Assembly: GCF_002871935.1 (NCBI RefSeq)
Contig: NZ_PNHQ01000012.1
Coordinates: 4,114 to 68,113, forward strand
DNA from: Aerococcus viridans
GTDB lineage: Bacteria; Bacillota; Bacilli; Lactobacillales; Aerococcaceae
Reading direction: 5' to 3'
Length of the DNA: 64,000 nt
Positions 18,244 through 28,136 of this stretch are shown piece after piece. Made by a program: the position numbers and the translations under genes. The first letter of the stretch is position 1, and each line of letters begins with the position of its first letter. The notes beneath the pieces were generated by a model that made no database searches, had not been told where the DNA came from, and saw only the letters and a program-made list of their open reading frames with translations.

Positions 18244-18385
18244 AGCTGACCTCCTATTTAAAATGTGGCTCATTTTGTTATCTTCATTCTAGCATACGTG
18301 TATCAAATTGCTCACCATAACTATTCTTATTAATAGTAAAAAAGCTTTTTGCCGACAAATTAGTAAATCTTATCTAAACAAAACA

Positions 18386-18426
18386 TTTTGCGAACAATTG
18401 AATAATAAATTAATAGAACATTCGTG
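18386..18426 (+). promoter_or_regulatory. Candidate PurR operator (paired PurBoxes)
   Basis: TTTTGCGAACAATT and, inverted, GAACATTCGTG place two CGAA cores facing each other 26 bp apart, close to the arrangement of Firmicute PurBoxes (consensus AWWWCCGAACWWT). It lies 80-115 bp before a purine permease gene, so control by PurR is plausible but not proven. Confidence 0.5.
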
Positions 18427-18502
18427 TTTACTATTGATTTTTCTGATTAGGTCTTTATAATGATAGAAGTAGTTAATTAAATTCATAAAAGGAGCAAGAA
18501 AA

Positions 18503-19975
18503 GTGAAAAAAATAGAGGAATTTTTCCAATTGAAGGAAAATGGGTCAAACTTTTCAACTGAATTGATTGCCGGTTTATCAACCTTCTTTGCAATGAGTTA
18601 CATTATTTTTGTTAACCCAGCAATTTTATCTCAAACAGGTATGCCTTACCAAGGTGTGTTCTTAGCAACCATCATTTCATCAGCTTTAGCGACATTATTT
18701 ATCGGATTATTTGCTAACGTACCTTACGCATTGGCACCAGGTATGGGATTAAATGCTTTCTTTACTTATACAGTTGTTTTCTCACTGGGCTTTACTTGGC
18801 AAGAAGCTTTAGCAATGGTATTTATCTGTGGTTTATTCAACATCTTCATCACAGTAACTAAATTCCGTCAATTAATTATTAAAGCAATTCCAGATTCATT
18901 ACAACATGCAATTGGTGCAGGTGTTGGTCTATTCGTTGCTTATATTGGTATTAAAAATGCCGGTTTCATCAATTTTACAACTGAAGCAGCAAATATCACT
19001 GCTGTTAACGGTCAACCATTTGATGCCACACAATCTGTTTTCGAAGGCGGTCTAGCAACAATCAACTCTACTGGGGCAACACTCCCAGAAATTTCTACTT
19101 TTACAGACCAAACTTCACTATTAGCCTTATTTGGCCTAATCCTAACAATCTTTTTATTATTAAAAAATGTAAAAGGTGCGATCTTAATTGGTATCGTCGC
19201 AGTTTCAGCTATTTACGTTATTTTAAACCCAGCTGCTTTAGCCACTGTGAACTTGGACCAGTCTGGTTTAGGCGCTGCCTTCCAAGACTTGGGTGTAACT
19301 TTCGGAGCAGCCTTTGGCAAAGAAGGTTTGCTGTCCCTTTTCGCAGATCCATCTCGTTATCCATTAGTTATCATGACAATCTTTGCTTTCTCTCTATCTG
19401 ATGTATTCGATACAATTGGTACATTCATTGGAACAGGGCGCGCTTCAGGTATCTTTACCAAAGAAGATATTGATAATATGGATCAATCAAGCGTCATGAA
19501 TACCAAATTAGATAAAGCCCTTTTTGGTGATGTGGTTGGTACTTCACTAGGTGCGATTTTTGGTACTTCAAACACAACTGTCTATGCTGAATCTACTGTA
19601 GGTATCTCATTAGGTGGCCGTACTGGTTTAACGTCTGTATTTGTTGCCATTGCTTTCTTCCTATGTGCTTTCATCTCACCTTTCGTTGGCTTAGTACCAA
19701 GCGCTGCTACTGCACCAGCCTTAATCATCGTTGGTATTATGATGATGTCAGCTATTCGTGAGATTGATTGGTCTAGCTTAGAAGTTGCAATTCCTGCTTT
19801 CTTTGCTTCTGTATTTATGGCATATGCTTACTCAATTTCATACGGAATTGCAGCAGGTTTCATCACTTACTGCATCGTGAAAGTATCACTTGGCAAAACA
19901 AAAGAAATTCATCCAATCTTATGGGCTGCATCATTCTTATTCTTAGCTAATTTTATTATCTTAGCCATGATCTAA
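18503..19975 (+). CDS. NCS2-family purine permease (AzgA/PbuG-like)
   Basis: Membrane transporter for hypoxanthine/guanine/adenine, 490 residues with 12-14 predicted spans. Family marks: GLSTFFAMSYIIFVNP near the N-terminus, NVPYALAPGMGLNAFFTYTVV, and FSLSDVFDTIGTFIGTG. The start is GTG at 18503 after AAAGGAGC. It stands alone, with a possible PurR operator upstream and a terminator downstream. Confidence 0.92.
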   Translation: MKKIEEFFQLKENGSNFSTELIAGLSTFFAMSYIIFVNPAILSQTGMPYQGVFLATIISSALATLFIGLFANVPYALAPGMGLNAFFTYTVVFSLGFTWQEALAMVFICGLFNIFITVTKFRQLIIKAIPDSLQHAIGAGVGLFVAYIGIKNAGFINFTTEAANITAVNGQPFDATQSVFEGGLATINSTGATLPEISTFTDQTSLLALFGLILTIFLLLKNVKGAILIGIVAVSAIYVILNPAALATVNLDQSGLGAAFQDLGVTFGAAFGKEGLLSLFADPSRYPLVIMTIFAFSLSDVFDTIGTFIGTGRASGIFTKEDIDNMDQSSVMNTKLDKALFGDVVGTSLGAIFGTSNTTVYAESTVGISLGGRTGLTSVFVAIAFFLCAFISPFVGLVPSAATAPALIIVGIMMMSAIREIDWSSLEVAIPAFFASVFMAYAYSISYGIAAGFITYCIVKVSLGKTKEIHPILWAASFLFLANFIILAMI

Positions 19976-20008
19976 ATCATTAGATTAATAAGAATAGCTG
20001 TTCTTTAT

Positions 20009-20032
20009 GACCAGGTTCTCCTGGTCTTTTTT
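20009..20032 (+). terminator. Terminator after the purine permease gene
   Basis: GACCAGG-TTCT-CCTGGTC followed by TTTTTTT. Confidence 0.9.
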
Positions 20033-20149
20033 TACTATTTTAGAAACATTTTTGTATTCTTATTTATGAAATTTTAGGTAAAAATACTTTGAATACTTAT
20101 CAAAAGGCACTATTTAAGCGCTTTAATTTGATTTTTGCTAAAATTGTTT

Positions 20150-20163
20150 TGAAAACGATTTCT
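20150..20163 (+). promoter_or_regulatory. cre-like CcpA site upstream of lctO
   Basis: TGAAAACGATTTCT agrees with TGNNANCGNTNNCA at all but the last defined base, within a longer symmetric run TTTTGAAAACGATTTCTAAAA. It lies about 98 bp before the lctO start, which fits carbon catabolite control of lactate oxidation. Confidence 0.6.
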
Positions 20164-20212
20164 AAAACCTTTCCTTTTGACATCACAAACGCTAAAATAG
20201 GAACGTTGATAG

Positions 20213-21385
<1,173 letters not shown>

Positions 21386-21410
21386 ATTTTTGTTGTAATT
21401 TATAGATAAT

Positions 21411-21450
21411 TAGGTCAAAGAAAATGTAAATATTTTCTTTGGCCTTTTTT
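21411..21450 (+). terminator. Terminator after lctO
   Basis: AGGTCAAAGAAAAT and its imperfect complement ATTTTCTTTGGCCTT, then TTTTT. Confidence 0.85.
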
Positions 21451-21588
21451 ATTTCCCCAGTAAAGACGAACATTTAGCGCCTATCCCACTATTAGCAATT
21501 CCCCTCACCTTAGTACCTAGTCTTTGCATTCCTTAATAGACGTCCTTATAATATTTCCTAGAAGTAAATTGCAGAGAGGAGCGTTACC

Positions 21589-21735
21589 ATGGGTATCGAA
21601 AGCCGTAAATCTACTGAGTTAGAAGACTTGTTTGCCTCTATCGTTAATATTGACGGTGATGGAGATGGCGATAAGGAGAAAGATGATCAAGAACAAGAAG
21701 CTAAAAATAATCAAACAAGTAAAGATCACAAATAA
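21589..21735 (+). CDS. Small acidic protein of 48 residues, function unknown
   Basis: ATG at 21589 with a strong ribosome site (GAGAGGAGC, 7 bases away) and a stop 26 bp before the DsbA-like gene. The product has an N-terminal half that may be helical (ESRKSTELEDLFASIVNI) and then a run DGDGDGD followed by a charged, glutamine- and asparagine-rich tail. The Asp/Gly run recalls a calcium loop but is too short to call. No signal peptide or membrane span. The good ribosome site and the operon-like spacing support a real gene; I do not recognise the family. Confidence 0.65.
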   Translation: MGIESRKSTELEDLFASIVNIDGDGDGDKEKDDQEQEAKNNQTSKDHK

Positions 21736-21761
21736 AAAATGATAAGGAGTGATTTACTTTC

Positions 21762-22409
21762 ATGGAAATTACAATTTGGGCTGATTTCGTATGTCCGTTC
21801 TGTTATATTGGACAAACGCACTTGGAACGCGCAATGGCTAACTTTGCCCACGCAGATGAAATTACGATTGAGCACAAATCATTCGAATTAATGCCTGGTG
21901 CAAAATATGATCCAAGCAAAAACTTCTATGAAGCTTTTGCAGATTTAAAAGGGACTACTGTTGAACAGGCAGTGCAAATGAACGAACAAGTCATACAAAT
22001 GGCTACTGCTACTGGCTTAAACTTCAACTTTTCTGATATGAAGATGGCCGACACCATGCCTGCACATCGTGTATTCCAATATGCGAAAACACAAGGTAGA
22101 GACGGCGAATATTTTAAAGCATTCTATACAGCTTACTTCGAAGATGGTGCATTAATTAGCGACGAAGATACAATCATTTCGCTGTCTAAATTAGTCGGTT
22201 TAGATGGAGACAAAGTCCGTGAAATTTTAGCTAGTGAAGATCAATTCCAAGCTGAAGCCACTGCTGATATCTTCCGCGCAGGTGAAGTTGGCGTTCAAGG
22301 TGTCCCTTTCTTTGTATTTAATAATAAATACGCAGTGCAAGGTGCCCAACCTGTTGAAGTATTCCAACAAGTGTTAGACCGAGTATATGCAGAAGAACAA
22401 GAAGCATAA
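21762..22409 (+). CDS. DsbA-family oxidoreductase (FrnE-like)
   Basis: Thioredoxin-fold protein of 215 residues with the active site CPFC (DFVCPFCYIGQ) near the N-terminus, a helical insert, and the cis-proline loop VQGVPFFVF. It has no signal peptide, so it acts in the cytoplasm, as FrnE proteins do. The role is probably thiol-disulfide exchange during oxidative stress; lactate oxidase upstream makes H2O2, so a protective role is plausible inference. It follows the 48-residue protein gene by 26 bp. Confidence 0.88.
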   Translation: MEITIWADFVCPFCYIGQTHLERAMANFAHADEITIEHKSFELMPGAKYDPSKNFYEAFADLKGTTVEQAVQMNEQVIQMATATGLNFNFSDMKMADTMPAHRVFQYAKTQGRDGEYFKAFYTAYFEDGALISDEDTIISLSKLVGLDGDKVREILASEDQFQAEATADIFRAGEVGVQGVPFFVFNNKYAVQGAQPVEVFQQVLDRVYAEEQEA

Positions 22410-22420
22410 TACGATCTTAT

Positions 22421-22450
22421 TGCTCGCTAGCTGATTAGCGGGCATTTTTT
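22421..22450 (+). terminator. Terminator after the DsbA-like gene
   Basis: TGCTCGCTA and TAGCGGGCA around a 6-base loop, then TTTTTTT. Confidence 0.85.
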
Positions 22451-22456
22451 TGTAAA

Positions 22457-22481
22457 AAAAGCTAGGACAGCAGGGTCCTAG
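22457..22481 (-). terminator. Terminator after the membrane protein gene
   Basis: On the minus strand GGCTAGGAC-loop-GTCCTAGC followed by TTTTTTT. Confidence 0.85.
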
Positions 22482-22492
22482 CCAACAACTAC

Positions 22493-23335
22493 TTATATTT
22501 GTGAATTTGTGTCTAATGGATATACAGGTGTGCGCTCATTGATTTGCCAATGGAGCACGATAAAGGTCGCAATCCAAACAGCTGCAATATCCAATCCTAG
22601 ACGAGCTAGTAAATCAAAAATGCCGACATCATAACGTAGATACATCATGGCATAATTGGCGATTGCAAGCCAAGCAAAAAATTGTAGGGCAAACTGGTTA
22701 GTCTTTCCAATTTGATTTTGACGGATAATAAACCGCTGTATTGCACCAAAAGATAAGCCAATCGCAAGCCCCATAATACCAGCCCAAAGAACAGCCATTG
22801 GTAACTGCCCATCATCTACTCCATAAATACCTAGGCCTAGATAAGCCACTAGCCGCATGATCGCAAAAACGAGTATGTAGACATGTAAACCTCTCGTATA
22901 GAAAAAGGGTTTTGGCTTATACATCAACCGTTGGCGAGCCATTAACCAGTAAATCAACTGACCTTGTATGATAAAAATCAACATTATTTTAATCGGATTG
23001 ATCACCCAGTCTATATCCACTAAGTGTGGCAAGGGTTCAGCCCGGTAAACTAACAGAATTAACAATTCGGAGATGACATAAAGCATTACTTTCGTCCCTT
23101 TCGTTCCTGGCAAACGAAAGTCAATTAGATAGTAAGCATACGTCATGAATGTATATATTAGCAAATAAACTATAAATAAAGCTGGATAATAGAACCCCTG
23201 TTGCACCGCCAAACCATCCCCGAGGATTGCTTGGAAACTAGGATTTGGAAACCATAGCTCCAACATCACATGCAATAGGCTCATCACACTAGCTATGAAT
23301 CCGCTATATAGCCATCTTTTATCTCTATTTCGCAT
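22493..23335 (-). CDS. Integral membrane protein of unknown function
   Basis: 280 residues with about eight hydrophobic segments separated by short basic loops, for example VLMFIIQGQLIYW-like and MAVLWAGIMGLAIGLSFG regions. I see no catalytic or transport motif and do not recognise the family. A glycine-rich fifth to sixth span and a final tryptophan-rich span (DIAAVWIATFIVLHWQI) are its main features. Single gene on the minus strand, divergent from rlmA, with a GAGGGA ribosome site and its own terminator. Confidence 0.7.
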   Translation of the reverse strand: MRNRDKRWLYSGFIASVMSLLHVMLELWFPNPSFQAILGDGLAVQQGFYYPALFIVYLLIYTFMTYAYYLIDFRLPGTKGTKVMLYVISELLILLVYRAEPLPHLVDIDWVINPIKIMLIFIIQGQLIYWLMARQRLMYKPKPFFYTRGLHVYILVFAIMRLVAYLGLGIYGVDDGQLPMAVLWAGIMGLAIGLSFGAIQRFIIRQNQIGKTNQFALQFFAWLAIANYAMMYLRYDVGIFDLLARLGLDIAAVWIATFIVLHWQINERTPVYPLDTNSQI

Positions 23336-23478
23336 ATTCCCTCACTTCTCAAATCATTATGATTAACTAGCATGCAAACAAAAATAGCCAGCACCCAACT
23401 CATGAATCATCATTAATAAGTCTATTCTAACATGCTATAATAAAAGTGAGAACTATGACAAATTCAAAAAGGTGAACT

Positions 23479-24366
23479 ATGGAATCAAAACGTACACAAG
23501 CAATTCAAAAATTTAATTACTGGGCATCGCGCATGATCTGCCCTATCTGCAAAAGCAATCTTTCTTTTAGCCATAATCAAGTCCGTTGCGATCACAATCA
23601 CAGCTTTGACATTGCTAAACAAGGTTACATTAACCTTGCACCCAACCACCAAGAAGCACACTACAACAGCAACCTCTTCACTGCTCGCCAACGAATCATG
23701 CAAGATGCAAGTCTATACGCCGGTATTTACCCACAAATCATAGACCTATTAATTGAAAAAGAGGTAGACTTAACACAAGTTAAAAACCTAATTGACTTAG
23801 GCACTGGAGAAGGTAGTCACCTTCACCAACTAGCACAAACTTGGCAGGTACATGTGGCTAACAATCAAGAGCAAATGCCACAATTTCTAGGCTTAGACTT
23901 AGCTAAAGATGGCATCCTTTCTGCTGCCAAACACTATACCAACGCCCTTTGGATAGTCGCTGATTTAAGTAAATTACCCTTTAAAGATGGTCAAGTAGAA
24001 GGTACGCTTACTATCCTTTCACCCTCTAACTACGCTGAATTAAACCGAGCACTTTCAGACCAAGGTTGGGCGCTAAAAATCGTACCCGGCCCTAACTATT
24101 TAAAAGAACTACGGGAAATTATGCTACCAGTGGATGAACAAAAACAAAACACTTCTGCATCCATCGCTAAATTTAAAGCGACCTTCAACGACTTTGGTCA
24201 AAGTCATTATCAACAATATCGACCATTAAACAAAGAGCAGTTACGTGATTTAATTCAAATGACGCCATTAATGTGGCATGCAAATGAACATCAAATTACA
24301 GAAGCAATGGCATTAGCTGGTATTACTCTTGACTTACAAATTCTATTTGGACGCAAAAGAAGGTGA
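23479..24366 (+). CDS. rlmA: 23S rRNA (guanine-N1)-methyltransferase, RlmA type
   Basis: SAM-dependent enzyme that methylates a guanine in helix 35 of 23S rRNA (G748 for the Gram-positive RlmA(II) type). The N-terminal zinc ribbon is MICPICKSNLSF then RCDHNHSFD, and the SAM motif is LIDLGTGEGSHLHQL. Length 295 is a little long for the family. The stop codon TGA lies inside the left end of the repeat element at 24361, so the last residues (KRR) are set by, or right against, that insertion. Confidence 0.88.
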   Translation: MESKRTQAIQKFNYWASRMICPICKSNLSFSHNQVRCDHNHSFDIAKQGYINLAPNHQEAHYNSNLFTARQRIMQDASLYAGIYPQIIDLLIEKEVDLTQVKNLIDLGTGEGSHLHQLAQTWQVHVANNQEQMPQFLGLDLAKDGILSAAKHYTNALWIVADLSKLPFKDGQVEGTLTILSPSNYAELNRALSDQGWALKIVPGPNYLKELREIMLPVDEQKQNTSASIAKFKATFNDFGQSHYQQYRPLNKEQLRDLIQMTPLMWHANEHQITEAMALAGITLDLQILFGRKRR

Positions 24367-24530
24367 GACAAAAGTCGTTTAGAATTGACGTACTGGACCA
24401 AAAGACGAACAATAACGAAATGTTATTGGAGACATTTCGGAAGTATCGGACAATTCTGACTTTTGGAACCCAATTATAAATGTTCTTATATAGCAAAGAG
24501 AGGCTGAGATATTTTTGTCCCAGCCTCTTC
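24361..24530 (+). repeat. 3' nested-palindrome element, terminator type, copy 2
   Basis: Begins AGGTGAGACAAAAGTCG at the rlmA stop and ends with the GAGGCTGAGA...TCCCAGCCTC hairpin. Arms CAAAAGTC/GACTTTTG and AGAATTG/CAATTCT pair across the element. The TGA of the left end serves as the rlmA stop codon. Confidence 0.88.
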
Positions 24531-24601
24531 TACTTTAGGTCGTTAATCATACTAATCTAAACATTTATTCTTCTACAAAGCCCGTTACCCGTAAAACATA
24601 T

Positions 24602-25384
24602 TTACATTACAGAAGCGGCGCCACCATCAATGTTGAGTGCCACACCTGAAATATAAGAAGCTGCATCAGACACTAAGAACGTAATAGCATTGGCAGCTTC
24701 CACCGTTTCACCAATACGACCTAAAGGTGTATTCGCTGATTGGCTTTTAGAAAATTCTTCCCAAGTTTGATCAGGCGCATTATCTTGCCAACGTTTCTCG
24801 ATTTGTTCACTGCGCACTAAACCAATAGAAACAGCATTCACACGAATATTATACTGACCTAATTCCTTACTCAATTCCTTTGTTAAGCCAAGACCAGCAG
24901 CACGGCTAGTTGACGTTGGTAATGAATTGGCTGGAGGTGTCTTACCTGCTATAGCGGTTAAATTCACTATAGCTCCTGAATTTTGTTTCTTAAAATATGG
25001 CAATACTTCACGGGTAAAATTCACTACACCAAATATTTTAATATTCAAGTCTCGTTGCCATTCAGCATTATCGACTGCATCGAAACTATGGGCAGATGAG
25101 CCACCCGCATTATTAATTAAAATATCAATACGACCAAATTGATCGATTGTCTCAGTAACTACTCTTTTAGCATCTTCTTCGACCGTTACGTCTCCAACGA
25201 CATAATGGACTTTGCGACCGGTAATTTCTTGAATCGCTCTTTGCGCTTCAATGAGACGATCCTCACGACGGGCAACAATTGTCACGTCAGCCCCTTCGTT
25301 CGCTAATGACTTAGCTGTCTCAAATCCGATGCCACGGCTAGCCCCTGTAATAATCGCTACTTTTCCTGCTAAACCTAGTTCCAT
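24602..25384 (-). CDS. Short-chain dehydrogenase/reductase with altered active site
   Basis: Rossmann-fold protein of 260 residues with the cofactor motif TGASRGIGF and NNAG (INNAGGSSAH). Where classical SDRs have the YxxxK catalytic pair, this one reads LPTSTSRAAGLGLTK, so Tyr is replaced by Thr and Lys by Arg. I recall similar SDR subgroups with PTSxSRAAG, annotated only as SDR oxidoreductases. The substrate is unknown and ordinary SDR chemistry should not be assumed. Ribosome site AAGGGG; single gene. Confidence 0.8.
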   Translation of the reverse strand: MELGLAGKVAIITGASRGIGFETAKSLANEGADVTIVARREDRLIEAQRAIQEITGRKVHYVVGDVTVEEDAKRVVTETIDQFGRIDILINNAGGSSAHSFDAVDNAEWQRDLNIKIFGVVNFTREVLPYFKKQNSGAIVNLTAIAGKTPPANSLPTSTSRAAGLGLTKELSKELGQYNIRVNAVSIGLVRSEQIEKRWQDNAPDQTWEEFSKSQSANTPLGRIGETVEAANAITFLVSDAASYISGVALNIDGGAASVM

Positions 25385-25514
25385 TGAAAGACCCCTTTCT
25401 AAATTGTATTTCTATATATATTATAATAGAAATATTTTTAAACCAAAATAAAACCCCTTACAATCAAGAAGACCCATGTCACAATAGACACAGGTCTCAC
25501 TTCCGCATTGCTTA

Positions 25515-26399
25515 TTAACCGATACCAAATTTGGCATTTTCTAAACTGGCTACATTCATTTTTTTCATTTTAAATAATGCTTCTAGTACCCGTTTCTTTT
25601 GTGCTTCAGTAGCTGTTTCCATGATTTGTAAATAGGCTTGTGGCACTATTTGCCAAGAAATACCATGATGATCTTTCAACCACCCCATAGACTCAGCTTC
25701 TTCGTCAGCTGATAATTTTTCCCAATAGTAATCTACTTCTGATTGCGCACCAGCAACGATTAGGAAGGAAATCGCTTCAGAAAATTCTTCATCACTACCA
25801 AATCCATGGTCCATAAAGACTAATTGTTGGTCGCCAACATTTAACTCGGCATAATTCACCTTAGCACGCGCATCTTGAGCTTCACCTTCTTGGTAATAAT
25901 TGATGTGGCCTGGCGCTGCCTTTTGAAAAATCGTTGCATAATCCTTTAAAGCTTGCTCTGCTTGACCACAATATTGACCAGCAAATAATAGAGATACACG
26001 GATTTTATGATTTTTAGGCACATCCGGTGCCAACATAATTTGCCATGATAAACCAAATTGATCTTCTACCCAAGCATAGCGTTCGCTAAACGGGTAAGTA
26101 TCTAAAGGCATCAAGTCTTTTCCACCTTTTGCCAATTTAGCGTATAAAGCATCTACTTCTTCGGCAGTATCTAGCGATACCATCAAGGAGAATGAGGGAT
26201 TCATTTTAAAATCAGGACCCCCATTAAAAGCTGCAAATGCTTGATTTTCGATCGTAAAATCGTAAGCTACAGTTTCACCTTTAGGCATTGGGTAATGGAT
26301 TTCACGAGTAATCTCACTTTGGTCAAAAATTTTAGTATAGTATTTAACTGCTTCTTCAGCTTGGTCGTTGAAACATAATTGGATCGCAATTTGTCGCAT
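25515..26399 (-). CDS. Two-domain VOC protein (PhnB/glyoxalase-like)
   Basis: 294 residues made of two PhnB-type VOC repeats. The first begins MRQIAIQLCFNDQAEEAVKY and contains FAAFNGGPDF and SLMVSLDT; the second begins IRVSLLFAGQYCGQAEQAL and contains QLVFMDHGFG. PhnB-like VOC proteins are mostly of unknown function, sometimes called 3-demethylubiquinone methyltransferase-like, a name without good support. The ATG at 26399 has a GAAGGAGC site; an upstream extension to 26435 lacks one. Single gene. Confidence 0.82.
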   Translation of the reverse strand: MRQIAIQLCFNDQAEEAVKYYTKIFDQSEITREIHYPMPKGETVAYDFTIENQAFAAFNGGPDFKMNPSFSLMVSLDTAEEVDALYAKLAKGGKDLMPLDTYPFSERYAWVEDQFGLSWQIMLAPDVPKNHKIRVSLLFAGQYCGQAEQALKDYATIFQKAAPGHINYYQEGEAQDARAKVNYAELNVGDQQLVFMDHGFGSDEEFSEAISFLIVAGAQSEVDYYWEKLSADEEAESMGWLKDHHGISWQIVPQAYLQIMETATEAQKKRVLEALFKMKKMNVASLENAKFGIG

Positions 26400-26507
26400 A
26401 TTTATCGCTCCTTCAACATTGGATTCTTCCAACACTTATAAGTAAAGAATAAGCTAAAAATCACTGAATGTCGAATAAAAACGGCTAAACTTTTTACCAA
26501 GAAGCAA

Positions 26508-27644
26508 TTATTGAACCTTGCCTTCAATTTCAGCTATTAAATCTACATCTTCAAGACTAGTAACCGTTTGAATCACTTGGTTAAGTGGTTGTTCTGCCAA
26601 CATTTTTTGCAACTCTTGACTTTGTTCGTCTCCTGCATCATTATATTCAAAGATATAAGCTACAGTTGACAGCAAAGCATCGTAAGTTAAGCCACGTTCT
26701 TTTGCCTCACGAATTGGACGTATAAAACGTTCATCATAGCCTAATTTTCTAATCGGTGTACGAGCAACACGGGTGATGGCGTCAGAAATGTGGCTATTTT
26801 GGAAACGTCCCACAATTTTATTGACATAAGCTGCATGTGCTTCTTGGTCAAATCCCCATTTTTCAACTAATAAAGCCCCTGTTTCTGCTAAGACAGCTTT
26901 TAATTGTTGTAAGACTTTTTCATCTTCTAGCGCTTGATCAATAGTTTCATAACCAAAGTGTTTACCAGTATAAGCTGTTGTAGCATGCCCTGTATTCACT
27001 GAGAATAATTTACGCTCAATATAAGGCAGTAAATCATCTACGTATAATACACCGTCAAGTTCGATTTGAGTTCCTTTCATATTCGTTTTGTCAATTACCC
27101 ATTCGCTGAAAGGTTCAACTGATACAAACAATGGATCTTCATGACTTTGCATAGGCACAATACGGTCAACCGCTGCATTGGGGAAACCAATATATTGGTC
27201 AACGTAAGCACGGTCCGCATCATCGAAGTAAGCAGATACTTTTTCATTTAAGAAGTCTGTTCCACCAATCATGTTCTCACAAGCAATAACATCCATTGGA
27301 CGTGTATCGTCATTTTCTCGACGTAATTTAATCCCATTAGCAATTAATTCAGCAATGTAAGGTAGGATATTAGGCCCAATAGCTGTGGTCACAATATCTG
27401 CTTCAGCTACCGCTTGAGACACCGCTTCGGGATCTTTTCCGTTATTTATACCACTGAAATCAGTAACAGTTAAGCGTTGATGGGCATCATCAGCATATTC
27501 AATTTTATAACTATCACGGGCGTTTAAGGCATCAATTAACGTTTCATTAATATCTACAAAAGTGATGTCAAAGCCATTCTTATGTAAAATTTCACCTATA
27601 AATCCACGACCAATATTACCAGCACCAAAATGTACAGCTTTCAT
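26508..27644 (-). CDS. mtlD: Mannitol-1-phosphate 5-dehydrogenase
   Basis: Oxidises mannitol 1-phosphate to fructose 6-phosphate with NAD+. N-terminal motif MKAVHFGAGNIGRGFIGEIL binds NAD; the conserved KLFSVNTGHATTAY segment and the catalytic lysine region around DPLFVSVEPFSEWVIDK are typical of the long-chain MtlD family. 378 residues. Its ATG follows the mtlF stop directly, so the two are coupled. The product feeds glycolysis or, through GlmS, amino sugar synthesis. Confidence 0.96.
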   Translation of the reverse strand: MKAVHFGAGNIGRGFIGEILHKNGFDITFVDINETLIDALNARDSYKIEYADDAHQRLTVTDFSGINNGKDPEAVSQAVAEADIVTTAIGPNILPYIAELIANGIKLRRENDDTRPMDVIACENMIGGTDFLNEKVSAYFDDADRAYVDQYIGFPNAAVDRIVPMQSHEDPLFVSVEPFSEWVIDKTNMKGTQIELDGVLYVDDLLPYIERKLFSVNTGHATTAYTGKHFGYETIDQALEDEKVLQQLKAVLAETGALLVEKWGFDQEAHAAYVNKIVGRFQNSHISDAITRVARTPIRKLGYDERFIRPIREAKERGLTYDALLSTVAYIFEYNDAGDEQSQELQKMLAEQPLNQVIQTVTSLEDVDLIAEIEGKVQ

Positions 27645-28088
27645 TTACGCTTCAACCTCCTTCAACATATCAATCACTTCTTCAGCCGTTTTTGCATCTC
27701 CTAGACGCACAACATTAGCTACGTCAGAACAGAAGACTGCAATTTTAGATAATAAATCTAAATGGTCATCGCCCACACCAGCAATCCCGAAAACAGCCAA
27801 AGCCAATTTTTCTTCCTTACCATCCTCAGAGAAATCGATACCCTTTGGTACTTGCACGAAAGAAATTGCCGTATGATTCACGTGGTTTTTACTCTCATCT
27901 GTACCGTGTGGAATAGCTACAAAATTCCCCATATATGTTGATACAATACGCTCACGCGCTATCATGGCCTCTACATAATCCGCATCAACCGCACCGTCTT
28001 GAACCAATAATTGGCCAGCAGCACGAATGGCTTCCTCTTTTGAAGAAAATGTATTGTTTAACTGAATTAACTCTTTTTTCAATTCCAT
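27645..28088 (-). CDS. mtlF: PTS mannitol-specific EIIA component
   Basis: Phosphocarrier of 147 residues with the phosphorylated histidine in GNFVAIPHGTDES and the family element VQVPKGIDF. It hands phosphate from HPr to the IIB domain of MtlA. It lies after mtlR, separated by about 350 bp of palindromic elements, and directly before mtlD. Confidence 0.95.
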   Translation of the reverse strand: MELKKELIQLNNTFSSKEEAIRAAGQLLVQDGAVDADYVEAMIARERIVSTYMGNFVAIPHGTDESKNHVNHTAISFVQVPKGIDFSEDGKEEKLALAVFGIAGVGDDHLDLLSKIAVFCSDVANVVRLGDAKTAEEVIDMLKEVEA

Positions 28089-28136
28089 TCAATCACATCC
28101 TTTTATGATTTTGTTTGTACCTGTGGTTATATTTAC

